A stretch of DNA of 64,000 bases from Flaccisagitta enflata (GCA_965153355.1 OZ231128.1:49414001-49478000), one strand, 5' to 3'. Positions 1-16,050 are shown, counted from the stretch's first letter. The notes: generated from the sequence alone by a model not told the origin. A program made the numbers and translations.

Positions 1-739
1 CAAGCTTCGTGCGTAACAGTTGCTACTAACTGAGGACTAGTTAGAGACTGGTAAATGCGAGCCTGAGCCTCGAGACTTTCGGAGGTGTTCGGGTCTTTGA
101 GTAAAGGAGTCACTCAATTTTCTGCTTCAAATGAGCGACAGCGATTTAACCCCGCTCGCGCTCCCTCGCTACCGCTTCCGCTCGCGCTCCCTCACTTCCG
201 GTCCGTTGCATCAACAGAAAAAAAAACTTCTGCGCTGGCTGATTGGGTTGATGGATAGATGGAGGGAATCTGAGGGATAAAACAAACTTTGCCTCTGATA
301 TGAGGTTTCTTAGTGTTTCTGAAAAAAATGTCACCATGTCAAATTGCTCATGTTGATGTCACTTTCTTTTAACATTCAATGATGGAGATTCGCACACTGA
401 TGATACTATAACAAATAAGGTGCGAGTGAAAGCCGAGTGTATGTTTTCAGACTATGTTTAGTGATGAGCTAAAATTAATCAATTCCAATGCATCAACTTT
501 CTCCTCTCTCCCCAATTATCGGTACACCATTGTCCCCACTATCGATTTCCAAAGCAAATAAAAGCTGACTTTCACTGTTGACCTTGCAATAATGCTCAAG
601 GTTACTTGGCAGAGATTACGTATGCGCTGATCAATTTTCAAACGAACTTCCTTATATTATCTATTCATTTTCTCATAAATGCAAATGATTATTCTGCGAA
701 ATATTGGGAAAATTGCCTTTTGTCTGCGCCCAACATTAT

Positions 740-742
<3 letters not shown>
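1..742. other. Unassigned AT-rich DNA
   Basis: I see no gene here. Around 150-200 there is a CGCTC-rich stretch of repeated short words (CTCGCGCTCCCTC), similar in flavour to the CTCGCTCACT words of repeat family D at 15.0 and 35.0 kb, but too short to assign. Confidence 0.4.

Positions 743-782
<40 letters not shown>
743..782. repeat. (CT)20 microsatellite
   Basis: An uninterrupted CT dinucleotide run. Translations across it (poly-SL) are not genes. Confidence 0.95.
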
Positions 783-2470
<1,688 letters not shown>

Positions 2471-2637
2471 CAGCCCAACGCAGGGCAACAGTCGCGGACG
2501 GTTGCCGGTTGTGCAGGCGCAGTTCTATTTTACTGTGATTCAAATAATACTTAAAGAAAGCAAGGAAACAAGGACGTGGGAAGGGTAAAGGTTGACAAGT
2601 GTTCAAAATGAAAATGACATAAGTGACAGAAGGATGA

Positions 2638-2894
<257 letters not shown>

Positions 2895-3203
2895 AGGTGA
2901 CCTTTTTTAGATTATTATATGATCTGATGCAGGGCAACATGTAAGTTGGAATCTCCGTTGGTGACATCGAGGTGACTTCATTCTGTGCATTCCACCCTTT
3001 GTTGTTGAGTTCCCTCTTTCTTGGAGTATCATTTCCAGCGAGCTTAATCCTTTCTCTTTCTCTCTCTCTTTGCCTCTCTTGGCTGCAACTGTTGCATATT
3101 GGTGATAAACAAGTTTTATTTCCACTATCGGCAATGCCCCTTGTTCTGTCTGTTTCTTTCTTCTCATTTCTTTCTCTTCTTTCTTTTTTTCCTATTCTTT
3201 TTT

Positions 3204-3282
<79 letters not shown>

Positions 3283-3283
3283 C

Positions 3284-3319
<36 letters not shown>

Positions 3320-3322
3320 TTT
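3204..3322. repeat. (TTTC)n tetranucleotide repeat
   Basis: About 29 TTTC units with one interruption (TCTC near 3283), in a longer pyrimidine-rich stretch starting about 3050. Confidence 0.95.
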
Positions 3323-3752
3323 TTACTTTCCTCACTTCCTGCTTCAGCCATGTATAGTTGCACTCCTCTATAACGTGTAAGGGATCCAAAGGTAATGAAA
3401 ATATTGGATACAGAACTTGGTCCTTTTATGTTAATTTCTTTATACTATAATGGCAATGGCGGAAATTTGTTTTTTATAGTGGATGTAGTTTGTTGGTTCC
3501 TTGACATCCGTTACTGCGGGTTTCAAACAAAAACTATGGCATGTATCCATCCAAACACCCGACTTGGGTGACCCAAGCAGACTTCGACTCATGCAGGCAC
3601 ATCCAAACGTTTAGTTCACTCTGGCCCTCATTCAATCCCTTTTGACTCTGAGCCCCGTAATAATTTCATTACTGCTTCGCTGAGGCAATTCATTCCCATT
3701 CTCATTCACACACCATAATGTTATTATGGGAATCATTTCGCCTTCGTTTTGC

Positions 3753-3841
3753 CTCACTCTGCTGTCCTCTGTCTTTCCTCTCTCTGAGAGGTGGCTCACT
3801 CTGTTGTCCTCTGTCTTTCCTTTCTCTGCGGGGTAGCTCAC
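3753..3841. repeat. 42-bp tandem duplication
   Basis: Two copies of a 42-bp unit start at 3753 and 3795, each beginning CTCACTCTG(C/T)TGTCCTCTG. A third partial start (CTCAC) lies at 3837. The copies differ at a few positions, mainly near the end of the unit. Confidence 0.75.
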
Positions 3842-4218
3842 TTTCTCCCACCTTCCAATAATGTGTATTAGTCGGGTGCGCGCCAATCATTAAATTTCTA
3901 GCAGCCCATACAAACGAAACCTGAAAATATTTCACCATGACATTTTCGTTTTACAGCGCAGGGAAATTCATTAGTTCAATGGTTACGAAAAATGTCCAAT
4001 GATTATCAAAATGTATTAAAAGGGAATATCCCGGAAATAATCAGATATGAAACGCCCAATGCGAAAACCCTTAAAGTATTTATCATTTGTATGTCGTCCT
4101 GAACGCAATCAACTATTCGGGTGTTAAGTGATTTTAAAAATATCGCCTTGGTGGTTAATCGTAGTTGATAGTTGCTAGGTGGTAATTTTCAGCCTGATAA
4201 TGATTAAATATTATTAGA

Positions 4219-4266
4219 TATGGTGTGATATGATATGATATGATATGATATGATATGATATGATAT
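4219..4266. repeat. (ATATG)n pentanucleotide repeat
   Basis: Tandem TGATA/ATATG pentamers, about 9 units, ending at TGATATGGCC. Confidence 0.85.
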
Positions 4267-4493
4267 GGCCATATGGAGTAGTCGTATATGCGGCCTAGCT
4301 TCTCATTCGCATAGCATTCTTAATGGGTTCAGTGTTACAAGTGGCACATGTACCTTTGTCGTGGCAAGCAAAAGTGGGGCACAATGTCGATGGGAAACGG
4401 CTCTCCGAATTGGCCCAATTTACAACTGCCGACTTCCTGTCTCTTGAATCTAGGTTTTACGTTTCTCTGTCGTGCCTTGATATCATCTTTTAT

Positions 4494-4494
<1 letters not shown>

Positions 4495-4548
<54 letters not shown>
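4495..4548. repeat. (CT)n, outer edge of the inverted duplication
   Basis: A CT run of about 27 units directly next to the left arm of the 335-bp inverted duplication. The right arm is bordered by (GA)n at 13594, so the microsatellite is part of the mirrored structure. Confidence 0.95.
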
Positions 4549-5145
<597 letters not shown>

Positions 5146-5237
5146 ATTTCGTTTGTTTTTGTCCTTGCGTTGTGATTCAATATTGGATTCAATAAATAGG
5201 CCACACCACTACCATCACTCGCTGGAAAATGCAACTG

Positions 5238-5933
<696 letters not shown>

Positions 5934-6098
5934 CTGGATCTGGTTCTGGTGCTCATCATTAGAGAAAAGGACACTTGAAGAATCGTCCACTAATGGATCA
6001 AAGCCATTTGTTTGAAAGATGTAGAAACAACAAAAACTCAGCACACACACACCAAATAAAAAAATCAATATAACAAAAAACAAAACAAAAGGAGAAAG

Positions 6099-6693
<595 letters not shown>

Positions 6694-6843
6694 GGCGGAT
6701 TAGGAGTGATACTGTTCAGTTTTAAGAAATCCTTTTTGCAGACAGAAGATAAGTGGGCGTGGCAAAGCTAAAGGGTCACAATCAATGGTGGGTGGGGCGA
6801 GTTGCTAGCTGATTAGACGCGTCTGCAGACCGTATACTAACGC

Positions 6844-6851
6844 GAGAGAGA

Positions 6852-6943
<92 letters not shown>
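6844..6943. repeat. (GA)n microsatellite
   Basis: About 50 GA units, followed by short ACAGGCAGGCAG words. Confidence 0.95.
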
Positions 6944-6946
<3 letters not shown>

Positions 6947-7102
6947 AGACAGGCAGGCAGACAGACTAAATGACAGTGAAGAAAAGATAGAAGGAAAGCT
7001 CAAATATAGAGAATGTTTCCTCCGAGACCTAGTCTTGATTAATAGTTGTCAATTGGGACAGAGAGAATGTAAACGAGAGAAAGAGAAAGAGTGAAAAAGA
7101 AT

Positions 7103-7503
<401 letters not shown>

Positions 7504-7671
7504 TACAAGTCGGCTTAAAGACATTGAGAGAATCTGTTGATGAGCAAGAGAAAGTGCTTATCTCACAAACGAGATTCGTGTTTTTGTCTTAAATTGTGTT
7601 TTTCTTCGCGGTTTTTCCAGCCTTAAGTCGTTAGGCGGAAAAACACCATGTCACCATAAGCCAAGTTATCT

Positions 7672-7947
7672 CTTTTTAGATGCGTCCTCGCATCTCTATG
7701 ATAGGCTCTGTCCGTCGGTTGGTCGGTTGGTTGGTCGGGTAACGCATTCATTTAAAACATCGAATTCATGCCTTTTTTCAACAGAAAAGTGGTCCTGACC
7801 CTGTAAAAGAAGTATTCATCCACTTATTTATTCAATAAATTATTTATTCAATGTCATTCATTCATAAAAAAACACTCATTCATAAAAACATTCATTCATA
7901 AAAAACATTCATTCAAAGAGGACGCATCGTTGACCTACTTGGTCTTT
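7672..7947 (+). mobile_element. Family A copy A1 (AGATGCG subfamily), complete
   Basis: It opens with the hairpin AGATGCGTCCTCGCATCT at 7678-7695, then CTCTATGATAGGCTCTGTCC and a GTCGGTTGGTTGG core. The distant subterminal repeat GAGGACGCATC (7918-7928) is the reverse complement of the hairpin's GATGCGTCCTC. It ends TTGACCTACTTGGTCTTT, matching copy A20 at 56.7 kb. The layout fits non-autonomous Helentron-like elements (hairpin, sub-TIR, GTCY-like core); the superfamily is inferred. Confidence 0.75.
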
Positions 7948-8444
7948 CTCTCTTTTCTTTTTATATCTTCATGCAAAATTGAATGTTATTTCAGCCGTAA
8001 ATTGTCTCGCGGTGGTGACCGTGAAAGGATTGCTTTCAGTAGCTTTACCAGAAAAGAAAATTGGCAATTGAAAAAAATAGATAAATAGAACAAGGTCAAA
8101 TACATGACCTACAAGCAAAATGGCGGGAGGGCAGCTATGCACATAAATAGATATGTCGACCAATTTTTCATCATTCAAATGATCAAATCGCGTTGTACCA
8201 AACTACCTAAAAAGCTACTTAGGACGGAAAATTTTTGAAGGAAAATGAAGCGTTTCACCATACTTTTTGCATCATTATCAGGGCCATAAAAAAGCTGGAA
8301 TGCTTTTAGTGGACAAATTGTCTCTAAAGATACTTGGTGTATACATTCTTATCATGTTCTGACCTAAAAAGTAATTTGAACTATGCGATTCACATGAAAA
8401 ACAAGCATGAAAAATATGTTTTTAGCGAATTTCTGCTTACTACT

Positions 8445-8857
8445 CGACTCAATAAAAAAGCTGCACTTTTAAATAACAAATTGTCATACTAAATTTCAAA
8501 AAAACTAATCAAAATCTTAGACCATTAGAAAGCTCTTGAAAAGATCTTTTATTTGGCGCCAATCTGGTATTGCTATCTTTTTTTGTTTAGAAATGGCATA
8601 AGTTTGAGTAAAAATGTTGCCTATTTCAGTTTCGCAATCCTTATGAAAAAAGTGCATTTTACCAAAATAGTGCTTTTCTTTGCAGAGCTCTAGCTCCTAA
8701 ACCGTTTGAGATACAGATCTGAGATTGGTCTAGAATGAAAGAAAATTCAAAAATCTTTCAAATCACTTTGACATAAAAAATTTTTAATAATTTTTTTTCT
8801 TATACATCAACTCAAAATAGGGTGCGGCTTTTTTTTTTAGTCGTGTAGTACACTTTT
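8445..8857 (+). mobile_element. Family C repeat, copy C1
   Basis: A dispersed AT-rich repeat with partners at 19625-19905 and 40428-40735, both minus. Shared blocks are CTCTAGCTCCTAAACCGTTT, GGTCTAGAATGAAAGAAAAT and the end GGTGCGGC-(T)10-AGTCGTGTAGTACAC. A weak internal inverted repeat (TTAGACCATTAGAAAGCTC against the TCTAGAAT core) suggests foldback origin. There is no coding capacity. Confidence 0.6.
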
Positions 8858-9046
8858 TTTCATTTTCTGTGGTCGAAATTCTAAGAAAGCCATACACAGG
8901 GAAATTTTGCATTTTGAAAAACATAGTTCTCTCTGTAATCGATTTGGGAAGAGAGCTATGTTCTTTGTTTTTTCATCTTTTCATTTCCTATGCAAATTTA
9001 GAATTTCGACCATCCCCTGTCAGTGACCAAAAATGAAATAAGTACA
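8846..9046. repeat. 200-bp foldback hairpin
   Basis: An imperfect palindrome centred near 8945: GTGGTCGAAATTCTAA on the left pairs with TTAGAATTTCGACCA on the right, and further inward ACATAGTTCTCTCTGTAATC pairs with the CTATGTTCTT side. It lies directly against family C copy C1 and the larger palindrome at 9097. Confidence 0.65.
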
Positions 9047-9096
9047 CATTTTCAAAACAATTTTTTTGGTAATATTGGCTAAACTTGGTCCTCTTA

Positions 9097-10178
9097 CCGG
9101 CCAGAAGTCTCACTTGCAAAATTCTTAAAAAAAAAAAAAAATGGACCCATCCCAGATTTTTGCACAGGGGACCTAAAAAGGCTGTAGAACAAGATTCTGA
9201 TGTTCATTTTGACCTGACTTGAGCCAAAAAAAAAAGAAACGGTTTTTATTGCAAAAAACGGCTATTTTTCCCAAAAAAATAGTATTAAATGAAATTTTTT
9301 TGACTTTTTTTTACAGAAACATAAAGTCCCAATAGTAATTGATATTTGAGTGACTCTAGAACAATTTTGAATCGGTCTATGAGATTCAAAAATAGCATTA
9401 AAATGCTCAAAAATAAAGAAATGACCTAAAAATTAAAAAATTGTCAAAACTGATGTTTTGAAACAGTTTTTTATGGTAAAATATGCAGTCAGTATGAATT
9501 TCATCGATTTACTTAAAAAAACATAGCCGTGATAAGCGAAAAATGCAAAACCGCAATATGCAAATGAAGTCAAAGTGCGGTGTTTGCAAAAAATGGCTTT
9601 GGAAAGGTAAGTACTCAATATTTTATTGTGTTTAGCTTCTATAAAAAAAAAAACATGTTTTGCCATTTTTTTGCAAAAATCGCACTTTGATCTCATTTGC
9701 ATATTGCGGTTTTGCGTTTTTCGCTTATCACGGCCATGTTTTTTTAAGTAAATCGATGAAATTCATACTGACAGCATATTTTTCCCTAAGAAACTGTTCC
9801 AAATCATCAGTTTTGACGATTTTTTAATTCTTAGGTCATTTCTTCATTTTTGAGCATTTTAATGCTATTTTTGAACCTCATGGACCTATTAAAAATTGTT
9901 CTACATTCACTCAAATATCAATTACTATTGGTACTTTATGTTTCTGCAAAAAAAAGGGCCAAAATATTTCATTTAATGCCACTTTTTTAGGAAAAATAGC
10001 TGTTTTTTGCACTAAAACCCGTTTCTTTTTTTTTTTTTGGCTCAAGTTAGGTCAAAATGAACATCAGAATCTTGTTCTACAGCCTTTTTAGGTCCCCTGT
10101 GCAAAAATCTGGGATGGGTCCATTTTTTTTTTCATAACCCTTAAAATTGAGATTTTCTCCATCGAGATTCCTGGCCGT
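9097..10178. mobile_element. 1.08-kb palindromic (foldback) element F1
   Basis: The two halves are diverged reverse complements around a centre near 9630. GGACCCATCCCAGATTTTTG on the left mirrors CAAAAATCTGGGATGGGTCC on the right, and the match continues through GAACATCAGAATC, ATTTGCATATTGCGGTTTTG and the central AAAAATGG. Outer ends are CCGGCCAGAAGTCT and GATTCCTGGCCGT, each bordered by TA. This fits a MITE or foldback element with a TA target duplication (Tc1/mariner type); that assignment is inference. No open frame of note. Confidence 0.85.
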
Positions 10179-10381
10179 TACTAAATGAATGCAAATTTTT
10201 CTTTCAAATAATATGTCTGAGCATATCAATCACTTTTATTGATTTATTTTTGCATTTTCATTCATACATTTTTTCTATTTTGACGTTCTATGAAACACAA
10301 ATGTTGCCTTCGGAGGGATGCCGTCTTAGCGAGTTCGCCGTTCGCGGCTTTTTTTTTTTTCTTCCTTTTTATATGAGTAGT

Positions 10382-10523
10382 AACAAGACCGTATACACTC
10401 CCCCTCAGTCGCGGACGGGTGGGCAAGAGTGGGAAACCTCAAAAAACACAAATGTGACGGACCTCTCTACCGACTAACCGATTGACACGGCAAGTTCTAG
10501 AGTCGCGTGTCCGCGACTGAAAA
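10382..10523 (-). mobile_element. Family A copy A2 (AGTCGCGGAC subfamily)
   Basis: Minus orientation. It begins AACAAGACCGTATACAC, carries the sub-TIR AGTCGCGGAC at 10407-10416 and ends in hairpin AGTCGCGTGTCCGCGACT (10501-10518) followed by GAAAA. The hairpin arm GTCCGCGACT is the exact inverse of this copy's own sub-TIR. Confidence 0.75.
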
Positions 10524-10854
10524 TGGAGGTTAATGGGAGAAAAGATGAAATGTATGACTAATATGAGTAACGCAAAACGAGAATGTAAGAAACGAGTAGA
10601 TCCCTCATTCGTACAAAGATATGAACAGGTATGAGGCGATCTGTGCAAAATGAAGCTCACGATATAAGGACAAGATTTTGAAAGAAATTTTCTGACTCTT
10701 CTTACAAACATGTACATGACGTGAATTCTCAACTTCTCATAAATGTCGGGACTAGGAATTCTTTTGGCTCGCTGCTCACGCGTTCTGGCTGTAAGTTTTC
10801 TTTCTCACGCGATTTTTTTCCGGCCATCACTGTCCAGACAAATTTCGCTTGTCC

Positions 10855-11035
10855 TTGGTTAGACCGTCTATTGGCACCGAAATCGTTCGTGTCCGGGTTG
10901 GACCATCTTTGCTCACAGAAGTAGTCTGCGCCTTTGGGCTCAGAAGTTGTTTGTGTCTTGGTTTGACCATCTTTGCGCAGAGAAGTTGTCTGTGTCTTTG
11001 AATTAACCATCTCTGGGCTCAGAAGTTGTTAGTGT
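10855..11035. repeat. Degenerate tandem repeat
   Basis: About three diverged units containing GACCATCTTTGCNCAGAGAAGTTGTCTGTGTCT-like wording (42-63 bp each). Spacing and sequence vary, so unit boundaries are approximate. The rest of 10524-11164 shows nothing else I can name. Confidence 0.5.
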
Positions 11036-11167
11036 CTGTGCGTCTCGAGCCACTGATGTTCACTTTTAATTGTCTTAAAAGCTAGAAGTTGTTTGTGTTA
11101 GGGTTGCCGCAGAAGACGTAGAATGCGTAATATTCAATAACAAAGATTCACAAAGCATACAGGCCAG

Positions 11168-11342
11168 TCTGTTGTTGTTGTTGTTGTTGCAACCTTTGTA
11201 AAGAATAAATGAATGAATTTTGTTTAAGAAACAAACATGGGTGTACAAGAGACATACAATAAAGGGATAGCCCAACAAAGTCTTAGTGGATGACCTCGCC
11301 AATGGTGAGACACCATGACGCAATTTGTAAAAAAAAAGCATT
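11168..11342 (-). mobile_element. 5'-truncated retroposon 3' end with (AAC)n tail
   Basis: Read on the minus strand, the segment ends with TTTATTCTTTACAAAGG, then TTGC and (AAC)6, as in the 3' ends of some CR1/Jockey-type LINEs and their SINEs. The same strand and AAC tail type occur in the LINE at 23.5-29.2 kb. There is no RT sequence, so the family is uncertain. Confidence 0.4.
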
Positions 11343-11574
11343 CAGTATGCATGACCTCTGCGCTTAATGACTGCACATAGGGTACAATCAAAATCTGCAC
11401 GATTTGAAATCAAGCCCTATTCCTTTGGCCTAAAAGCAAGAATTTGTTCCCTCACACAACCACCATACAGACAGAAAGACAGATGAATAAACAGACAGGC
11501 CAACCAAAATACAATGTTATGGCGGTAATGTGCGCCCAGGCTACTATAACTGAATTTTTGTGAGTGACAATGAA

Positions 11575-11665
11575 GTTTTTTCTTCCCTCCATTTTCCGTT
11601 CTTTGAGGGCGTTTCTAGACAGAGACAATCGCGTTTTTAACGGGCCCCTCGCACAGTGCTTGCAA
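11575..11665 (+). repeat. Family D repeat fragment D3
   Basis: It contains GGGCGTTTCTAGACAGAGACAA and CGCGTTTTTAACGGGCCCCTCG, matching the start of copy D2 at 34950. It then runs into CACAGTGCTTGCAATCTGT, which reappears inverted beside copy D1 at 15.02 kb. Confidence 0.5.
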
Positions 11666-11723
11666 TCTGTTTTTTTCGACGCATGAAGCTATGTGAGTGA
11701 GTTCATCTTCCAAAGAGAGCAAA

Positions 11724-12504
11724 CTGAGGCGGATCACCCAATAGGCTTAATAGGCTTAAGCCTAGGGCCCCGCGCCTCAGGGGGGCCCCGCGCCTGCCCC
11801 CCCCCCAAAAAAAAAATGAAAAAAAAAGGAAAAAAAAAAAGAAACAAGTCAGTGAGATAAGAAAAGAAATAAAGAAAAAAAGTAAAGAATAAAGCAAGAG
11901 TAGAATAAAAAAAAGAAAAAGAAAAAAAAAGAATAAAAAAAAGCAGAAAAAAGATCATAAAGAATTGTGATCTGCAAGAGGGTACTTGATGCTCAATGAT
12001 GGTAAATAATTGCAGAGGTATTATTCAAAACAGAAACATAAAAAAGATCAAAAATAAATATCTTGCACTTTTAAAAGAATAAAAACTATATATTGCGCAT
12101 GAATATGAATGGCATTATCAGTTTTGAAAACAATTTTTAGATTTTTAAAGCCACAAGATTTTGTTTTGTTTTTTAGTTCAATTAAGATTATATGTTGTAG
12201 TATGTTTTATGCTTTATGCTCTCTCACTTTATTAATCAGTGAAAGAATAATTGAATCTTATAAATCAACAAACAGAAACATTGAATAATGTAGAACAAAT
12301 ATAGTTGTAAAAATATGAAAATGATTTATAAAACGCCAGGGGATCTAAAAAAGAGATTGGGGGGTCCACCTTCCGGTCAAGTCTAGAGCCCCACGCTTTG
12401 TTGATCTGCCTCTGGCTGATAAGGAGGGAGGGGGCAGATAGGGTGGAGGGGGGCCCCGCGCCCAAGCTAAGCCTAGGGCCCCGCGCATTGTTGATCCGCC
12501 TCAG
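11724..12504. mobile_element. Non-autonomous hAT-like element with 8-bp TSD
   Basis: Terminal inverted repeats CTGAGGCGGATCA (11724-11736) and TGATCCGCCTCAG (12492-12504) match perfectly over 13 bp. They are flanked by the direct repeat AGAGCAAA at 11716-11723 and 12505-12512. An 8-bp target duplication and (C/A)xxGGCGGATC ends are typical of hAT transposons. Both subterminal regions carry GCCTAGGGCCCCGCGC. The 781-bp interior is A-rich with no transposase frame, so it is a MITE. A second end-like motif (GTTGATCTGCCTCTGG near 12400) inside suggests a nested or duplicated end. Confidence 0.85.
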
Positions 12505-12899
12505 AGAGCAAAACAGATAATATGCTAAACCTAGCAACAAACCTACCATTACTTTTCATAATCTAGGTTACAAGATGATTTAAAAATAATAAAGTTTATA
12601 ATTTTTTAAATGGTTATTGCATATTCATACAAGAAGCATTTTGTCTTTTGAGCGCTGAAAATTTCAATTTTGTTAGACATTGCGAGGAGTAGCGTAACCA
12701 AATAACAAAAGAAAATTATAACGTCAGAAGGTATATAACACTGACGATGATGATAAGGTTAACAACGACGACGACGACAATGACGACGACGACGACAATA
12801 ACGACGACGACGACGACGATGACTACAGCAGAAATAGAAAAATGATCGTTCAAGAAAGAGTGAAGAAGAAAGAGAAAAAAAGCAACAACAATAATCGTT
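12505..12899. other. Unassigned DNA with GAC-rich words
   Basis: AT-rich unique DNA, then ACGACGACGACAA-type repeats near 12760-12830. I see no gene. Confidence 0.4.
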
Positions 12900-13084
12900 A
12901 CATTGAAAACAACAACACTAACAACAACAACAACAACACAAACAACAACAACACTAACAACACTAACAATAACACCACCACCACCAACAACAACAACTAC
13001 AACACCAACAACAATACTAACAACAACAACAGTAACAACAATACTAACAACAACAACACTAACAACAATACTAACAACAATACT

Positions 13085-13154
<70 letters not shown>

Positions 13155-13173
13155 GCAAAAACAACAACAACAA

Positions 13174-13258
<85 letters not shown>
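12900..13258. repeat. (AAC)n, imperfect then pure
   Basis: AAC units with ACT, ACC and AGT variants to about 13085, then pure AAC to 13258. It is the inner border of the right arm of the 335-bp inverted duplication, mirroring (GTT)n at 4884-5055. Poly-N and poly-T frames are artefacts. Confidence 0.95.
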
Positions 13259-13868
<610 letters not shown>

Positions 13869-14080
13869 TTTGAAAGAAAGAGACAGAGAGGGTATGAGTA
13901 CATGAAGGTGAATGTGAATTTGTTTTTTCTTTCTTTTTTCCTTTCTTTCTGTGCCTCGTTATTCTTCTCCTCCTCTAAGATTGTCTGTCTGTCTGCCTGT
14001 CTGTCCGTGCGTCTGTCTGTCTCTTACTTGCTTCGTCACCCTGTCTATTGGTATGCCTGTATGTATGTCTGTCTATATTT

Positions 14081-14233
14081 TTAGTTGCGGACACGCAACT
14101 CTATAAGAGGCTTTGTCCGTCCGTCCGTCGGTCGGTCCGTCGGTCGGTGAGCACGAGTCGAAAAGTGTGAAAACGCGCATTTCCGCTCCTGCCCACCCGT
14201 CCGCAACTGGTGGCCGTGTATCCGGCCTTGTTT
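14081..14233 (+). mobile_element. Family A copy A3 (AGTTGCGGAC subfamily), complete
   Basis: Hairpin AGTTGCGGACACGCAACT at 14083-14100, CTCTATAAGAGGCTTTGTCC, a GTCC/GTCG core, then GCGCATTTCCGCTCCTGCCC and sub-TIR GTCCGCAACT (14199-14208). It ends GGCCGTGTATCCGGCCTTGT. The sub-TIR is the exact inverse of the hairpin's AGTTGCGGAC. Confidence 0.8.
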
Positions 14234-14254
14234 GACAATCTGTCGGTTTTTCAG

Positions 14255-14310
14255 TCTTCTTCTTCTTCTTCTTCTTCTTCTTCTTCTTCTTCTTCTCCTT
14301 CTCCTTCTTC

Positions 14311-14342
<32 letters not shown>

Positions 14343-14367
14343 CTTCTTCTTCTTCTTCTTCTTCTTT
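14255..14367. repeat. (CTT)n trinucleotide repeat
   Basis: CTT units with a few CTC variants, just beyond the end of copy A3. Confidence 0.9.
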
Positions 14368-14419
14368 TTCTCTTTTTACTTGTTCCTCCTCCTCTTCTTC
14401 ATAGTACTCTATACCCCTT

Positions 14420-14994
14420 CCCCTCCCAGCCCCCTTCCTCTCCCAGCTGCTTGTAGTTAATGCAAAAGTTGGGACTTTTTTGCAATTTTCCGGATTGAGC
14501 ATATCATCTTCCAAGCATTTTTGACGAATCTTCCACCTCGCTGCACATCATCAGGGGTATATGAACCCTATCAGTAGATGCTAGGGAGTAGGTTTCTGTC
14601 GGTTTTGGACCGTGCGTAGCCGTGCAATTTTTTTATAAGTTCAGTTTATTATCATATACAAATTAGCCTCACCATGTTTTATGAATAATTGTTTTTCAGG
14701 TATGATTTTTGAGCTCCCTCTACGTTTTTTTAATTTTCTTACCAATTCAGACATAAAACATCTTGAAAAAACTTTTGTTCACGAACTTTTCTGAATTTTC
14801 TTGAAAAAAAAATTGATATCAAAGATTAAATTCATCTTTTTTATTTTTTTGCAATTTTTCCGACTAGTTCACTTTTGACTAAGCCTACGAGTAAAATAAT
14901 GAATTTCTTTACCCAAATACGGTTAAAACATACATAAGAGATGCATATTTATCAGTAAACAGTGATATAGCGAATTTGGTGATGATCGCGATTT
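14420..14994. other. Unassigned AT-rich DNA
   Basis: AT-rich sequence with many T runs. No gene, TIR or tandem repeat is visible. Confidence 0.4.
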
Positions 14995-15212
14995 GGCCTA
15001 TTTAGCCTTCCTGCGTCCAAAATAACAGATTGCAAGCACTGTGCCTCGGTCGCTCGCTACGTTTGTTCGCTCGCTCTGTTCACAGGCCCGCTCGCTCACT
15101 TTGCTCACTCCCTCATGGGACAGTTGAAATTCTTGAATATGTGTTCACGCTGTAAACGCATTTCAAAGGAACAGACGCGTTTTTGGTCATCACTGGAAAC
15201 ACGCCCCTTGTG
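14995..15212 (+). repeat. Family D repeat, copy D1
   Basis: A dispersed repeat shared with 34950-35196. Both contain CTCACTTTGCTCACTCCCTC, TGGGACA(G/A)TT, TTGAA(T/A)ATGTGTTCA(C/T)GCTG, TAAACGC(A/G)TTTCA and GAAACACGCCC. The apparent Cys-containing peptide in it is a by-product of the repeat, because the same frame recurs in the second copy. Confidence 0.7.
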
Positions 15213-15534
15213 TCTTCCTCTTGATAGTTCCTTGGTGAGCTTTTTTTTCCACGTTGGTTTTTCGCGTTGGCCATTGAAATCTGTTTCCATTGTGCCTTCG
15301 CTGGTTTCCGGCGGACCACTTCCGGTTTTTTTCCTCGCTTTCTTTTATTGTCTTAGTCACGTGCAAACGACTCTAAATGCAAAATACTGTACTCGGCAGT
15401 CTGTCCGTTTATCCGTCAGTCTTTTCTTACGTCGGTCTTCTCGAACGCCGGACCGTAGATCCGTCGGTCTGTTGTTAAGTAAGTCCATCATTTTTGTTGA
15501 TCTTCTTAATGTAACATTTTTTTTCTACGAAGAA

Positions 15535-15683
15535 AACAAGGCCGGTTACACGGCATTCCAGTCGCGAACGGTTGGGCAGGAGCAGTAATGCGTAAACCGC
15601 TTGCAATTCAGAAATATTTCGTACCGACGTACCAACGTACCGACCGACACGGCAAGGTGTAGAGTCGCGTGTCTGCGACTAAG
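15535..15683 (-). mobile_element. Family A copy A4 (AGTCGCGRAC subfamily)
   Basis: Minus orientation. It starts AACAAGGCCGGTTACACGG, has sub-TIR AGTCGCGAAC at 15560-15569 and hairpin AGTCGCGTGTCTGCGACT at 15663-15680. The core is reduced to GTACCAACGTACCGACCGAC. Small mismatches suggest an older copy. Confidence 0.7.
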
Positions 15684-15890
15684 AAAAAGACAAACACTGT
15701 TTTTAGGAGGACCAAAAAGCGTGCCTTGCTTGCAGAGTAATACAGAGAGAATCTACTTGCCGCAAATTGTCGTTCCCTCCCCTCGTTATCCCTCACGTCA
15801 TTTAACACCCTCATCTCTACCCCATTGAACTCGATTCTCCTTCCTCACGTTTTTTATCCTCCTCTTTCTTCTATCTTTCCTCCGGTATCT

Positions 15891-16050
15891 TTTTAAGATG
15901 CGTCCTCGCATCTCTATGAGAGGATTTGTCTGTCCGTCCATCCGTCCATCCGCTGGTCGGTCGATTGGTCCGATGTGCAAATACGCATTTCTCGCTACTT
16001 TTCTGTCGCGGGGATGTCACGCATTCAGTCAGATGCTGTATAAGATGCAA
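15891..16050 (+). mobile_element. Family A copy A5 (AGATGCG subfamily), 3'-incomplete
   Basis: Hairpin AGATGCGTCCTCGCATCT at 15896-15913 is identical to that of A1, followed by CTCTATGAGAGGATTTGTC and a GTCCATCC/GGTCGGTC core. No matching sub-TIR is seen before the 617-bp TIR element begins at 16053, so this copy is cut off there. Confidence 0.65.

Noticed and set aside
9433-9702. 89-codon minus-strand frame
   Set aside because: Lies across the centre of palindrome F1; symmetric AT-rich DNA, not a gene.
15115-15588. 157-codon frame with a CSRCKRI-like start
   Set aside because: The beginning is family D repeat (same peptide-like text at 35.1 kb) and the end is inside family A copy A4.
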